This document shows, piece after piece, positions 30,862-41,969 of a stretch of 64,000 nt of DNA. The notes under the pieces are model-generated. The model had not been told where the DNA came from, did no database searches, and worked only from the letters and a program-made list of their open reading frames with translations. Every line of letters starts with the position of its first letter. Within the stretch, counting starts at the first letter, position 1. The position numbers and the translations under genes are program-made. The stretch comes from Paguma larvata. Taxonomy: Eukaryota > Chordata > Mammalia > Carnivora > Viverridae. The stretch is from contig CM057841.1 in assembly GCA_030068075.1 (NCBI GenBank), positions 38,171,030-38,235,029 on the forward strand. The letters are read 5' to 3'.

Positions 30862-31785
30862 TATCATATTTATGTCCATCTTCCAGTGTTTGGCATAACC
30901 CCTGGTATAAAGTGGAAGGTTTCTAAATGTTCTCTTAAGTGAACTAAATCATGAAACTGAATGGGAGGAACAAACAAAACCTCTCATATCTTAGAGGAAC
31001 TTCCTCACCACTGTTAAAGTATACAATAATATCCCTTAACAAATAGTCACATCTCTGTGTTAGCATTTATTAGTAGAAAAACTATTTCCAGACAGAGAAG
31101 AGGCAAAAAGGTAGCATTGTCTTTAAATGCTTTGCTCAGATATCCTTTTTCCCTTTTTACTGGGCAAGAAGAGTGGATATGGGTTTCAATCTATACTTAG
31201 TTTGTACTAGAAATATATCTGTATGGCAGTGATGGTTGTGCCTTCCTTGGGTCATTTGAAGGGCTAGTTGGTCTCATACAGAACATTCAGGAAATATCTA
31301 GCCATCCCCCATATAGGCTCGTAACTGAAGATAGCATATTTTCTGATGGCTGAGGTTTCTTCAGATTTTGCTAACTTAAATATTAGAAATCATACTGATT
31401 CTGTGAGACTAATGACCTAAACGTCAGCCTCTCAAAATACACCTAAAGACATTACTCGCTGAAATCTTCACTCTCCCAGAGGTGATAAATGGGAGAAGGC
31501 CATGAATACTCACATTTTGCTGAATCCCAAAGCAATATAGCAATTATGAACACAAGGAGAAACCCCCCAAGAAGACAAGAAAACGAAAATAGAAATAACA
31601 TACAGAAACAATACTAAAGCATTAAAGCTAAATCCAAACATGTGACTATTCAAATACAAATGGTCCAACATTCTAGTCGAAAGTTAGAAGAGAATGACTG
31701 AAGAGTGGAGAGGGACACTGCATAAGGATAAGAGAGTCAAGATGGCAAGAACAGAAACAAAAAATGGATGAAAACCTTCAATAGA
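30862..31785. other. No recognised gene
   Basis: About 0.9 kb, AT-rich. The last 200 bp (AGAAATAACATACAG.., ..AAAACCTTCAATAGAC) may already belong to the old LINE-1 that follows. No coding frame is seen. Confidence 0.4.
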
Positions 31786-31860
31786 CTTCAGCAATGACAC
31801 ATATAGATGGCAAATAAGAATATGAAGAAATCATTCTCCTTTAAAGGAATACAAATAAAG

Positions 31861-32070
31861 GAGCGCCTGGGTGGCTTAGTCAGTTAAGTGTCTGACCCCA
31901 GCTCAGATCATGATCTCTCAGTTTGTGTGTTCAAGCCCCGCATTATGCTCTGTGCTGACAGCTCAGATCCCAGAGGCTGCTTTGGATTCTGTGTCTCCCT
32001 CTCTCTCTTCCCTTCCCTTTCTTGTTCTCTCTCTCTCTCTCTTTCAAATAAATAAACATTGAAAAAATAA
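31861..32070 (+). mobile_element. CAN-SINE inside an old LINE-1
   Basis: Head GAGCGCCTGGGTGGCTTAGT and a (CT)n end. The 8-bp repeat ATACAAAT lies at 31849-31856 and 32071-32078. Minus-strand frames of 61 and 92 codons here come from the purine tract and adjoining LINE-1 sequence and are not genes. Confidence 0.93.
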
Positions 32071-32501
32071 ATACAAATTCCAAGCACAAAGGGTACCACA
32101 ATGTATCTATCAGGGTGGCTGGAAACAAACAAACATACCCCCACCAACAACAACAAAAGAAAAGACCACGAACGGGGAATTGTCATCTCTGGCTGTTAGG
32201 AATGCAAAATAGAAAAGCCTCTCTGGAAAATGCTTCCTAGTTTCTTGTAGAGTTAAACATAGCCTCACCATATGGCCTAGCAATCTCTACCCCAGAGTAT
32301 TTACCTACAAAAATGAGTATGGGTTCACACAGAAACTTGTAAACTAATGCCTACCACAGCTCGATTCATAATTGCCCCAAACCGAAAATAATTCAAATGC
32401 TCTTCTATGGGGAAGTAAAGAAACTGTGGTACATCTATAAAATGAAATAGTATACGGCAATTAAACAAATGACTGACGCACATAAAAATGTGTATGACTC
32501 T

Positions 32502-32712
32502 TGGGGCGCCTGGGTGGCTCAGTCGGTTGAGCGTCCGACTTTGGCTCAGGTCATGATCTCGTGGTCTGTGAGTTCGAGCCCCGCATCGGGCTCTGCTGAC
32601 GGCTCAGAGCCTGGAGCCTGCTTCGGATTCTGTGTCTCCCTCTTTCTCTGCCCTTCCCCCACTCATGCTCTGTCTCTCTCTGTCTTAAAAATAAACATTA
32701 AAAAAATTAAAA
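32502..32712 (+). mobile_element. CAN-SINE, near-consensus and probably recent
   Basis: Perfect 18-bp duplication, AAAAATGTGTATGACTCT, at 32484-32501 and 32713-32730. CpGs are preserved (GGGCGCCTGG, GTTGAGCGTCCGAC, GAGTTCGAGCCCCGCATCGG). It has a 4-bp loss in the TCTGTGCTGACGG stretch. Confidence 0.97.
32515..32580 (+). promoter_or_regulatory. Pol III internal promoter of the SINE (A and B boxes)
   Basis: The A box TGGCTCAGTCGG (32515-32526) fits TRGYNNARNNGG exactly. The B box GTTCGAGCC (32572-32580) fits GWTCRANNC exactly. Their start-to-start spacing of 57 bp is longer than in many tRNA genes but normal for this SINE. No run of four T follows inside the element, so any transcript would end in flanking DNA. 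Confidence 0.75.
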
Positions 32713-33182
32713 AAAAATGTGTATGACTCTCAAAGACATCATTGATGAATCAAACAGGCCAGTCACAAAAGATCCATATTTTATGACTCTGCTTATGCGA
32801 CATTCTTGAAAAGACAAACTACAGAGAACAAATCAGTGGCGGTCAGGGGTTAGGAGTAAGGGAAGGGTGTGACCGTAAGGCTGTAGCATGAAAGGGGTCT
32901 TTAGGAACTACCTTTACCTGAATAGTGGTTACATGTATCTATGCATGCAGTAAAATTCAAAGAGCTATCCACCAAAATAAAACAGTTAAAAATTCTATTT
33001 CATTAATAAAATGATGTATCAATATAGGTTCATTTATTGTAAACAAAGGTACTGCTATAAGGCGGGATATTGATAGTTGGGGGGTTTATGCCTGTGTGGG
33101 GCCATAAGTAGATGGAAACCCTACTTCTGACTCAATTTTGCTGTAAACCCAACACCACTGTAAAAAAAATAAGTCCTTTGAA

Positions 33183-33597
33183 AATTCACCTATTTTATCT
33201 TACTATGCAGCATACACTAGCATAATTTCCTCCGAACAAAACCGTAAATGAGGAACAGTCTTGTATGAAGTTTCCTTCAAGTTTAAGTCCTCAAACACAA
33301 ATCTTGCTGGGCAAGAAGACGAAAGATGTCACTGGGTTCATGTATTGGGAAAGTACATTTATACTCAAAATATGGTTTATGATATCAGTAAATCATTGCC
33401 CTGCAGTTCAAGGCATGAGAACACCCCGAGTAGTGGTATTCACACGTGTGTTTTACAGGAACCCCTACCACTCCATTTTTCCTGTACCTCTATCAGGACA
33501 GAAATCTATAAGGAAGTGACTTTAGTTATTTCTTATCACTACGGTGTGGAGTCATGGAGCTCCAGAGCCCAGAACATTCTTCAACTGGCAGAGTGTC
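33183..33597. other. No supported gene
   Basis: Frames of 135 codons (33261-33668) and 84 codons (33265-33519) overlap in different registers. The longer one ends inside the SINE at 33614. No domain is visible in either. Confidence 0.4.
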
Positions 33598-33613
33598 AAA
33601 AATTTCCTTCTTT

Positions 33614-33828
33614 AGGGGCGCCTGGGTGGCTCAGTCGGTTGGGCGGCCGACTTCGGCTCAGGTCATGATGTCGCGGTCTGTGAGTTCGAGCCCCGCGTAG
33701 GGCTCTGTGCTGACGGCTCAGAGCCTGGAGCCTGCTTCGGATTCTGTGTCTCCCTCTCTCTCTGCCCTTCCCCTGCTCATGCTCTGTCTCTATGTCTCTC
33801 AAAAATAAACTAAAAAAAATACTCTTAA
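33614..33828 (+). mobile_element. CAN-SINE, CpG-rich and probably recent
   Basis: Head AGGGGCGCCTGGGTGGCTCA with the variant GGTTGGGCGGCCGACTTCGG. Duplication AAAAATTTCCTTCTTT (33598-33613) versus AAAAATTTCCTTTTTT (33829-33844), one mismatch. At least ten CpGs remain in the first 120 bp. The A-tail carries an extra ACTAAAAAAAATACTCTTAA block. Confidence 0.96.
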
Positions 33829-33844
33829 AAAAATTTCCTTTTTT

Positions 33845-35289
33845 CTCTCAGATTCATCACTTAAGGTAATCTTGCACTTGCTCAGAAAGGTAGAAAAAGG
33901 ACCAGACTTGGGAAAACTTGCACTGTGCCAGGCATTACACATGGTATTTCAAAGTTATAGCTGATCTTTTCATCCAACAGGGGAGGTACTTTTGTTTGAC
34001 ACCCGCAGGGAATGCAGGAATTGTGCTGTTTGTGGAACCCTGTTTTGATCTCAAATCAGATGTGTGGGGACAAAGCTTTATTAGATATTAAGACCAAAAT
34101 CTTACAGAATTCCTTTCCACAGAGATTCGAGAGCACAGGGTGGTGGTGTACAAAATGAAACACACACAAGTCAAAAAGGTAACCAAAGTTACTTGCCATT
34201 TAGAAACATTTCAGTTCAGGTTCATTTCTTTGGTTGATAGTTTTTTCCATCACCATTATAATACAATTACTTCCCCAGTTGGAGGTTAACATCCCATTCA
34301 CTAGTTAATTTTTTTTTTAAACCATAATCTGCATTTTGTCTCTCTTTCTCTCTCTGTGTCCATGGAATCTTGCCTATAGCTACCCTCTCTTTCATGAATC
34401 AATCCCACCCTCTCCAAATGAGCCAGGGAATCTTTGTTAATATTCTGTTCAACTGCAAGAATTTAATCAATGCTGTTTTTTTCTTTGCCAAAATACAGAT
34501 ACATCGTCATATTTTCTCCTTTCTATGGTCACTCCTGGTATCACGGACCATCTGTGAAAAGTAGACCTGGTGAGTCTTAGTTGTCTTTATGAGCAATGTC
34601 TGTTAATAGTTTGAAACAAAGACAGAATATGGGGGAAACGTCATATTGAGTATTAGAGGATTTAGCAACAATGTCAACAGAGATTATTAAAAAAAAAAAA
34701 CCCAAAGTTAAACACCCATGTTCAAGTCCAATCCCTCAGGTACACTAAGAAAGTAAGAGTATTCGATGATTTATTTTAAATTAATTTATTCAATATTTAC
34801 TTTAGTCTTTTTTTTTCTGACAAGTATCGTTGATTAAAAGTTTTTGTTTTTGTTTTTGTTATTCCCTTAATAACTGATCTTTCAGAATCTATTTTTACCT
34901 TCCTTAATCCATTCTTCTTTATATAAGTGTCAAACAGGTGTTTTGAAAATGCTCTCTTATGCCACAAACTCTCCTTTAAAAATCTGTGTCATGATTCTCC
35001 CTTCAAAATGACATGAAGCCATTCACGCTTGGTTCTTGTTCCTATATTTCCAGTCTCTTTTTTTTTCTGAACTACCTGGCACATGTTTGCCCTCTAACAA
35101 TTTTAAATATTTTGCAAATGTGTCTGGTCTTCTTTCTTTTCTTTTCTTTCTTTTTTTTCTTTTTAAGTTTTGTGCGTTTGCACACAGGCTACTTCCTCTG
35201 CCTTGTTCTGCGCTGAGATCTACATCGTATCCTCTCCCCTTAGCTCAGACTTTTCCACTGTATTCTCCTTCGAAAAATTGGGCTTTGAA
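33845..35289. other. Mostly unassigned; one MIR scrap and pyrimidine tracts
   Basis: GTGCCAGGCATTACACATGG at 33927-33946 and the following 45 bp resemble the complement of the MIR 3' half. A CT/T-rich tract lies at 35127-35166. Frames of 64-99 codons at 34370-34564 and 35013-35335 are leucine/phenylalanine-rich and low-complexity, with no gene support. Confidence 0.45.
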
Positions 35290-35300
35290 AAGAACAGCAA

Positions 35301-35509
35301 GGGGCACCTGGGTGGCTCAGTCGTTATGCATCTGACTTCAGCTCAGGTCATGATCTCATGGTTTGTGGGTTCGAGCTCCATGTCAAGCTCTGTGCTGACA
35401 GCTCAGAACCTGAAGACTGATTTGAATTCTGTGTCTCCCTCTCTCCCTACCCCTCCACTGCTTGTGCTCTGTATCTCTCTCTCTCAAATAAACATTAAAA
35501 AATTTTTTT
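35301..35509 (+). mobile_element. CAN-SINE
   Basis: Head GGGCACCTGGGTGGCTCAGT, then CGTTATGCATCTGACTTCAG (a few bases lost relative to TCGGTTAAGCGTCCGAC). Candidate worn duplication AAGAACAGCAA (35290-35300) and AAGAGTGGCAA (35510-35520). Confidence 0.94.
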
Positions 35510-35520
35510 AAGAGTGGCAA

Positions 35521-36510
35521 TTTACCTCTTTCATTTTGTCTTTTGATATGATTGCTATCACAAAATCACAACCACCTGAACTTCATAATTCTGTAACATT
35601 TCAACATTTCTCCAACGAATACAATTCAGGGAGAGGAATGAGGTGTGTTCATCTTATAATAACCATTTGTGTCATGATTTGGTATGCAGACTTTGTCTAA
35701 AGAGAGCTAGCAGCGTGTTATGTGGTGAAGTATATCAGAAGGTGGCCAGTCACAACACAGCCCCAGGATGTAGGGCCTTAATCTCAGGTGGTTCTAGATT
35801 ACATTCCTACTATCAATAATTACTGGAAGGGTGGAGTAAAATGTGAGCTCCAGTTTGAATTAAAGTTAGAAGGTACCTTCTTATGGACACAGAGACTTGG
35901 GAAAGATGCCTTGGGTTGGGGCGGTGATGGCTTCTCAAACTGGTTGACAGCCATGTAAACAATAGAAAGGGTCGAAAATTTTCCACTGGACCTAACAGGA
36001 CAGAGCTGCCCCAGGTGTTTGTATCCTCAATGTCCAGAATACTCACTAGACAGTCTTCTGCATCTTACAGGATTTGCGATTTTATTGTCATCAGCCTCCT
36101 ATCCCTTATCCCCTTTTTGGCCAGGAACTACTATGACATAGATTCTAGGATTAAATGTATAAAGAAGATAGTTTCTCCAGATTAATAAGTACTAAATATA
36201 TTTTTGTAACTAGTTAATATTCAGAAGAATACAACCACTAGCTCTTGATTATGAATATTCTATAATGATCACAGCTTATGATCATTCATAAGCTACCCTT
36301 CCAGTATGTCTGTGGACATATAGTAGTCCAACTGAAGAATATCCCTACAAAAGTAATGGAATTACTTCAGACAGATGACCCCAAGAAATAAACATTGTTT
36401 CTGTTTCACTGTTAGACTGATACTAGTTCAAAAACAAAAGGGGAAAACAATAAATAGGAAAACATATTTTTAATGCAAACAGACCAGTATTTAGAAGATA
36501 CCTGTTCTTC
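35521..36510. other. No recognised gene
   Basis: About 1 kb. The 77-codon minus frame at 35813-36046 has no recognised domain. I see no repeat I can name. Confidence 0.4.
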
Positions 36511-36514
36511 TAGA

Positions 36515-36731
36515 TCAGAGTTTCTCAACCTCAGTAATAATGACGTTTTGGGATGGACAAATTTATGTTATGAGGGACTGTCCTATTCATTGTAGGATAT
36601 TTAACAGCATCCCTGGCTTCTACAGATGAGGTGCCAATGTGACAGCCAAATATCTCTTCAGAAATTTCCAGGTGTCCCGGGGCATAGAGGGGCGGGGGGA
36701 GCAAAACTTCCCCCAGTGGAGAACCACTATG
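36515..36731 (-). mobile_element. MER20 hAT-Charlie relic, near full length
   Basis: Starts CAGAGTTTCTCAACCTCAGT and ends AGTGGAGAACCACTATG, i.e. worn terminal inverted repeats. Between them are GTTTTGGGATGGACAAATTT, ATTGTAGGATATTTAACAGC, ATCCCTGGCTTCTACAGATG and TTCCAGGTGTCCCGGGGCAT. The span of 217 bp matches the 219-bp MER20 consensus. Better preserved than the copy at 20212. The 87-codon minus frame across it is not a gene. Confidence 0.88.
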
Positions 36732-36944
36732 CCAGTTTCGATAATTTTGTTTAAATAAAATGAGGTAAGGTATACTTGGAAACACTTTGCTCACAAATCT
36801 TATCGTTTTCCAACTTTGAGAATTAGTTATTTAATTTTAATTCAGAAATAAAGTACGAATCTCACTTACCAAATAAGAGCTTTCCTTCTGTTTGGAGGTC
36901 TTTTCTTTTCTCTCTTTTTTTTTTTTTTAACTCTTTTCATATAT

Positions 36945-37115
36945 TTCAGTGGAATAGGCATACTCTACTCTGATTCTGTGGATGAGACATCTGGGGCTTT
37001 CAGATGTCAAATAATTTGCCCAAGGCCATGGACTTCTAAGTGCGGATCTGGAATATTAATCCAGGTTACACGGACTTCAAAGACCGTGTTTTATAAAGCT
37101 ATGCTATATCCCTTG
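36945..37115 (-). repeat. MIR fragment
   Basis: GTGGATGAGACATCTGGGGC, TCAAATAATTTGCCCAAGGC and ATCTGGAATATTAATCCAGG follow the complement of MIR (cagatgaggaaactgaggc .. aagtaacttgcccaaggtca .. gggattcgaacccagg). Confidence 0.65.
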
Positions 37116-37429
37116 GTTTACACAGTCTATGTTTCATGAATGAATTAAGCTGATTCTCTCACCAGTTTTCTTAAATCTTATATTTAAGTTTCTTTTTGTC
37201 TACATTGTAGCTAATAAAATACCAGGGCTTTGTGAGCTGGGGTTTAATTGAGGTCTTCCTGTTCAGTATGAAACTAGGATTTGCATCCTGATTTGTTTTT
37301 ACATTCCACATTCCGCCCCCCCCTTCCCCTTTTCAAATGTGGGCAAAGCATAGGATTGCAGTATCTCCACTATTCTTGTTTCTCATCCTCACTCTTTTAA
37401 GATAGACCAGGACTTCCTGTTATTAAAAT

Positions 37430-37635
37430 GGTTACATTTATCGAGCACTTTCTTATAAATATTCATTATAATAACTTCTACCACCTTACAAGCTCAGTAT
37501 ACTTTGTATCCTGATTTTATTGCTGGATGATCTGGGATGCTGAGTTGAGTCCAGATCGCACAGCTCACAGAGGAACTAGGACTCAAACCGAGATCGGTTC
37601 GACAGCCATATTCTTAAGCATATATACTAACTTTT
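37430..37635 (-). repeat. MIR, nearly full length
   Basis: TTACATTTATCGAGCACTTT, CTGATTTTATTGCTGGATGA, TCGCACAGCTCACAGAGGAA and CTAGGACTCAAACCGAGATC, then ATATTCTTAAGCATATATAC preserve the complement of MIR from 3' end to tRNA-like head. Confidence 0.8.
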
Positions 37636-37639
37636 ATAC

Positions 37640-38200
37640 AAATCTGCCCACAAAAATATAGGCCAAGACCCTTAGGCAACTTCAAGTTCATAACAGCTAT
37701 GTAAAACTGGACTTCCAGATGGAAATAAGTAAAGGCAATAACTTTATCTTTAAAAGGGAATAAAACAGATATGCCTGTCACCTAAGTCTCTATTTTGCCC
37801 TAGTAGTTGGTAATTCTTATTTATTTATGTCACGGAGCTCTTCCTTGAGTCATAGCCCCACTAAGTACTCCTTGATGTAAGCAATTTGATACATATCCCT
37901 GACGAGTATAAAAAATGAAAATAATATAAAAGTAGAAAGCAAGAGCCTCCACAGGATTGCCAACAAACACAATTATAATTATGACCCCAAAGAGCAGTGG
38001 ATCAGAAGAGGACTTTTGAGAAGAAGCTGAGCATGAGAAATGTGAAGAGATTTTCCTATCGTCCTAGTAAGCATTTAAATACTGTGTTTCTGGGAATGAT
38101 AATACATATAAGTTACACGTAAAATTTAAGGAAAAAATCACTTATTTAAAAACATAGTAGTTAGAATAAATTTATTTTAAAAATATTATGGATTTACCTT
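37640..38200. other. No recognised gene
   Basis: About 560 bp, AT-rich, with no supported frame or repeat I can name. Confidence 0.4.
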
Positions 38201-38204
38201 CTAA

Positions 38205-38288
38205 TTTATTCAACTGACTTGAGCACCTATTATATGCCAGAATCTATTCCACATCCCGAGGATTTAAAATGAGGCACTAGAATAAGGA
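38205..38288 (-). repeat. L2 or MIR 3' fragment
   Basis: TTGAGCACCTATTATATGCC, AGAATCTATTCCACATCCCG then AGGATTTAAAATGAGG resembles the complement of the L2 3' end (gagcacctactatgtgccaggcactgtgctaggcactggggataca). Confidence 0.6.
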
Positions 38289-38599
38289 ATGCAAAGGGTT
38301 AAATCACATTCTATGCTTTTACTTGAGCTTTACATTTGGGTGGAGTATAGATATAACACACATAACTTTAGGGTCATTTGAGGAATAAATTTGTCCTTTG
38401 ATTTATGAACGCAGAAACTACTAATGACCTGTTATTAAGTTATAACCACGATCCTTTGGTCATATCAACACATAACATGGATAAATGAAACATTTTCGGC
38501 AAGTATTTGAACCAGCAATTTGGGAAGTAGGTGGTAACTGGGAATGGAAAGAATTAAACTTTTCACAAAAAAGTGGAATTCCTGACATATGAAAACAAA

Positions 38600-39360
38600 A
38601 TAATTTCTTTCTACTTTAAGAATCCTCTCCGAGAGTGAAAATCACAATCATTAACCCTGTCTCATTTGGTCAACATTTTCTATTATTTTATTTTGATTTT
38701 CACTGCAGATATGTCTCTGTCTTGATATATACAATCAAGAATTGTGTACTTGGTGAAGAAATTCTAATAAAGATGAATTTCAACTTCTCTCCACAAGGCT
38801 TTTTGGATTCAATTCTGTTCTCACAGTCGAAAACATTTGCCAAGTTTGTGTCACAAATTAGACATCTGAGAAGCAGGCAGCAAGTTTGTTAATTATTGGG
38901 ATTAATTTAATGAACTTATTCTCATTAGGCTTTATGAGCCGTGCTGTACACAGTAACGTGTGCAAGTCCACAACCACAACACAGTGATGTCATTAGGTAA
39001 TTAAGGGCACTGATGAGAATTTCTGCAGAAAAAAAAAAAAAAGGTGCGGCAAATGCTTTGTGTATGACCGTGTTATCAGATGGAATTAAGGATTGCTAAT
39101 TACAGAGAATTAAGTAGAGATCATTTTAGTCACAACGAATTAAGAGAGAAGTCAGTTTGGCTCTGAAAACAAATGTTGAATACACACATAAATCATAATG
39201 TTTCACAGCCGACACTTCATCCTGGGTGTGATGAGCTATGTAATAGTGTTTTACTGCCACATGATCTGGAAGTAGGCACAGTTTGTCATCAGAAGGATTT
39301 TTAAAGTGTTGATCTTTTAGAAAAAGAATCTCACACTTCAAATGTCCTCATGATGGAAAA
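38600..39360. other. Repeat-free block rich in homeodomain-type sites
   Basis: No interspersed repeat is visible over about 760 bp. Motifs include TTAATTATT (38889), ATTAATTTA (38901), TAATTAA (38998) and TAATTA (39097), with mixed non-repetitive sequence between them. Frames here (85 codons plus, 71 codons minus) lack domains. Composition and repeat absence resemble conserved developmental enhancers. This is a hypothesis, see findings. Confidence 0.4.
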
Positions 39361-40322
39361 CACATGAAACAGATGTTCTTTTTTTTTTTTTTCTAGTCTA
39401 TTGGCGCTTTGTTGTTATGATTCCTGATATAAAAAAAAAACTGAAGACAAACTATAAATAAAATATAAAAATACATGTTTCCAACATACATTCCATCTCA
39501 CTGCCACCACTTCAAATACAGAAAGCTTTGGAGGATCACAATGGGTCAGAGTATGGCAAGAAATCAAAATAGAAACTAGTTAAAAAAATCAAAGTGGATT
39601 GATGACACCCTCGAAAAATACAAACGTGTCAACTCTAAGATCAGACCTCTGCTCATCTCATATATACCATATCAGAGCTATTTAAGCAAAACCTATTTCC
39701 AGAGTAGAATAATGAAATCAGTTAAAGATGACTTTTAAAAGGGAGAAGTGACCTTGACACTACCCCACATGTTCAACGCAGTTTATAAATTCAAACTATG
39801 CCCATATAATTTTCCTCCAACTCACGTTTAAAAGCACACCTAAAAATATATAAATATTCTATTGTTGCCAAGTGAGATCACAGTCAAGTTCTTTTAAATA
39901 ATGATGTGTGATATAAATCAAGGCAGTCAGTGATGATAATGATGATGGTACTGCCGATATGATTATTATTTTCAATGAAACACCAAATTGGACATGAGCC
40001 TTGCTTTACCACTCTCCATGACCTTGACAATGAACTTAATATTATTAATTTAATTTTATTCCAGCCTACTGGAAAGAAGAGTAATCTATTTTATTCAACT
40101 TTAGGATTACTTTTCTGTTTTCAATGCTTGGATGAAAGGATTTGGCAGACTCCAATAACTGATTCCTACATCAGGAAGAATGTCTCAGGGTGTGCGAGGA
40201 GGGAAGTCATGTTTTCGTTGCTTTGGGGATTCTAATATGGCCTGCAGAAGAAATGGTATGCATATGCATAAATCACTTTATGCAGTAGAGTATGCCTTCC
40301 ATGTGGTTCTACTTAACAATTT
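39361..40322. other. No recognised gene
   Basis: About 960 bp with T-runs (39380-39392) and a GATGAT run near 39933-39947. The 86-codon frame at 39975-40235 has no recognisable domain; a last exon or a relic cannot be ruled out but nothing supports it. Confidence 0.4.
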
Positions 40323-40336
40323 AAAATGAATTTAAA

Positions 40337-40583
40337 GGGGCACCTGGGTGGCTCAGTCGGTTGAGTATCCGACTTTGGCTCAGGTCCTCCTCTCACGGTT
40401 TGTGAGTTCAAGCCCCGCATCAGACTCTGTGCAGATAGCTCAGAGCTTGGAGCCTACTTTGGATTCTGTGTCTCCCTCTCTGTTTCCCTCTCTCTCTCTC
40501 TCTCTCTCTCTGTCTTTGCCCTTCCCCAGCTCATGCTTTCCCTCTCTCAAAATAAATAAACATTAATTTTTTAAAAATAAAAT
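40337..40583 (+). mobile_element. CAN-SINE with expanded (TC)n
   Basis: Head GGGCACCTGGGTGGCTCAGT with ATGATCTC changed to CTCCTCTC. The pyrimidine tract has an uninterrupted (TC)n of about 13 units near 40488-40513 (40489-40512). Flanks AAAATGAATTTAAA (40323-40336) and AAAATGAATTAAAA (40584-40597) form a target duplication with one mismatch. Confidence 0.94.
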
Positions 40584-40599
40584 AAAATGAATTAAAAAA

Positions 40600-41350
40600 T
40601 TAAAAGCTTTATGATTCTAATTAGATGCCCCTTTTATGTGCCTTCTCCTAGTTCCTAGGGTTTGGCCACCTTGCTCGTGGGTGGGGTCTATTATCTCTTG
40701 AGAATGCACATCTTTGTGCACGTGTGCATTTTCTGTGTTTATGAGCCTGTCTTCTATGTTTGACTGGAAATGATAATACTCAAAATCGGTCTCTTAATTA
40801 AACTTAAATATACTCATACCCCAAGGCTACAAAGATGCATCCAGCTAATAAATTAGATATAAATAAATAATAATAGAAAGCATGATATTTAAATGTCAGT
40901 CTTGTGGATTTCACGTGAAGTAGCTGCACTGCGCAGCAGAAAGCTTGAGTTAAGGACAGTTAATTACTGCTATTTTGAAATAGAATTTCCAGACCCATGT
41001 GACTTCCAGTAATGAAATCCTCTCCTCAAATACCTAGTTTATTCACAGGTGGAAGGATGAGAAGACAAGAGAGTTCTTCAAGACATTCTTAAAGATTGCA
41101 AATCTCTGGAAATGAATTCCAATCAACACAACTTTACTGCAAAGTGTTTATGAATGTTGAATGATTAACCGAATATCATTGAAGTTACAGGAATTGAGTT
41201 AGTGGTAGATAAACAATTGGGAAAATACATACTAGGCCAATGGGTCACTGAAAGTGGGTACCCTAAAAGCTCATGGACATGATCTGTAGTGACAAATATG
41301 TCCCTTAAAAATGGGGAAACTACACCTAAATGAAGCTTACTTTGGAACAT
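40600..41350. other. No recognised gene
   Basis: About 750 bp. A 61-codon minus frame (41165-41350) has no domain. Nothing else is recognisable. Confidence 0.4.
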
Positions 41351-41353
41351 TCA

Positions 41354-41468
41354 ATTTTTTTTAAGTTTTAGTCATTTAAATGATCTCTGTACCCAAGATG
41401 GGGTTCAGACCTATGACCCCCAAGATCAAGAGTCACGTGTTCTTCCAACGGAGCCATCCAGGCACCCC
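41354..41468 (-). mobile_element. Older CAN-SINE fragment (short form)
   Basis: TTTTAAGTTTTAGTCATTTA then CCCAAGATGGGGTTCAGACC and GATCAAGAGTCACGTGTTCT, GAGCCATCCAGGCACCCC: this is the complement of a tRNA-derived head joined to a T-rich tail without the long purine tract. It resembles the older carnivoran SINE form rather than the cat-type copies. Confidence 0.75.
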
Positions 41469-41844
41469 TTTTGAAGACTACTTTGTATAATGCTCTACTT
41501 GTTGATAGACAAGCACACAGGCAACGAAACTATGACTACTAAGACAGATGCGCCAGGTATATATGGAACATAAATGGAACAAAAGAGATTTTCCTTCAGA
41601 CTTGGAACAGTTTCACAGAGTTGTCAGTTGAGATGCATTTTAAGGAGAGATTAATATAGATATATATTTAAATATTAAATATGGATTTATATACATTATA
41701 TATTTTTAATATATATTTATTTTTAGTAGAAAATAAGGGTAATGTGGGCTGGGCCATTCTGAAGAGAAAAATAAACAAAAGACGAGATCTGGGGTTGCGC
41801 TGTCTGATGCTGAACATCGGCCAATATACTTACCAGCTTTCCTT

Positions 41845-41962
41845 TCTTTGGCAAGTTATTTACCTACTTAGTCCTCACCTCACTTATAAAATAGAGTGGT
41901 GAAAATAACATTAGAAAATCCATATACAATACTGATCCAGTGTCTGGCAGTTAGGTTTGCTA
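41845..41962 (+). repeat. MIR fragment
   Basis: CTTTGGCAAGTTATTTACCT, CTCACTTATAAAATAGAGTG and AATACTGATCCAGTGTCTGG follow MIR order (gggcaagttacttaacc .. tctgtaaaatgggga .. agtgcctggcac). Confidence 0.65.
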
Positions 41963-41969
41963 TCTGAAT

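Larger units (their letters stand above)
31790..33182 (+). mobile_element. Old LINE-1 3' end (L1M-type) holding two SINEs
   Basis: Pieces outside the SINEs: AGGGTGGCTGGAAACAAACA, ATATGGCCTAGCAATCTCTA, TTCATAATTGCCCCAAACCG, AACTGTGGTACATCTATAAA, GATTCATTGATGAATC-like target-end strings, then a 3' UTR with GATGTATCAATATAGGTTCA and CTCAATTTTGCTGTAAACCC before CACTGTAAAAAAAATAAGTC. Order and orientation fit one old element, but a second overlapping LINE-1 3' end cannot be excluded. Confidence 0.75.

Noticed and set aside
32515..32580. Possible functional tRNA-Lys gene
   Set aside because: A and B boxes are present, but this is the SINE head: there is no full cloverleaf with a matching acceptor stem and the body continues into SINE-specific sequence.
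33261..33668. 135-codon plus-strand open frame
   Set aside because: Its C-terminus is CAN-SINE head sequence, the rest overlaps an 84-codon frame in another register, and no domain is visible.
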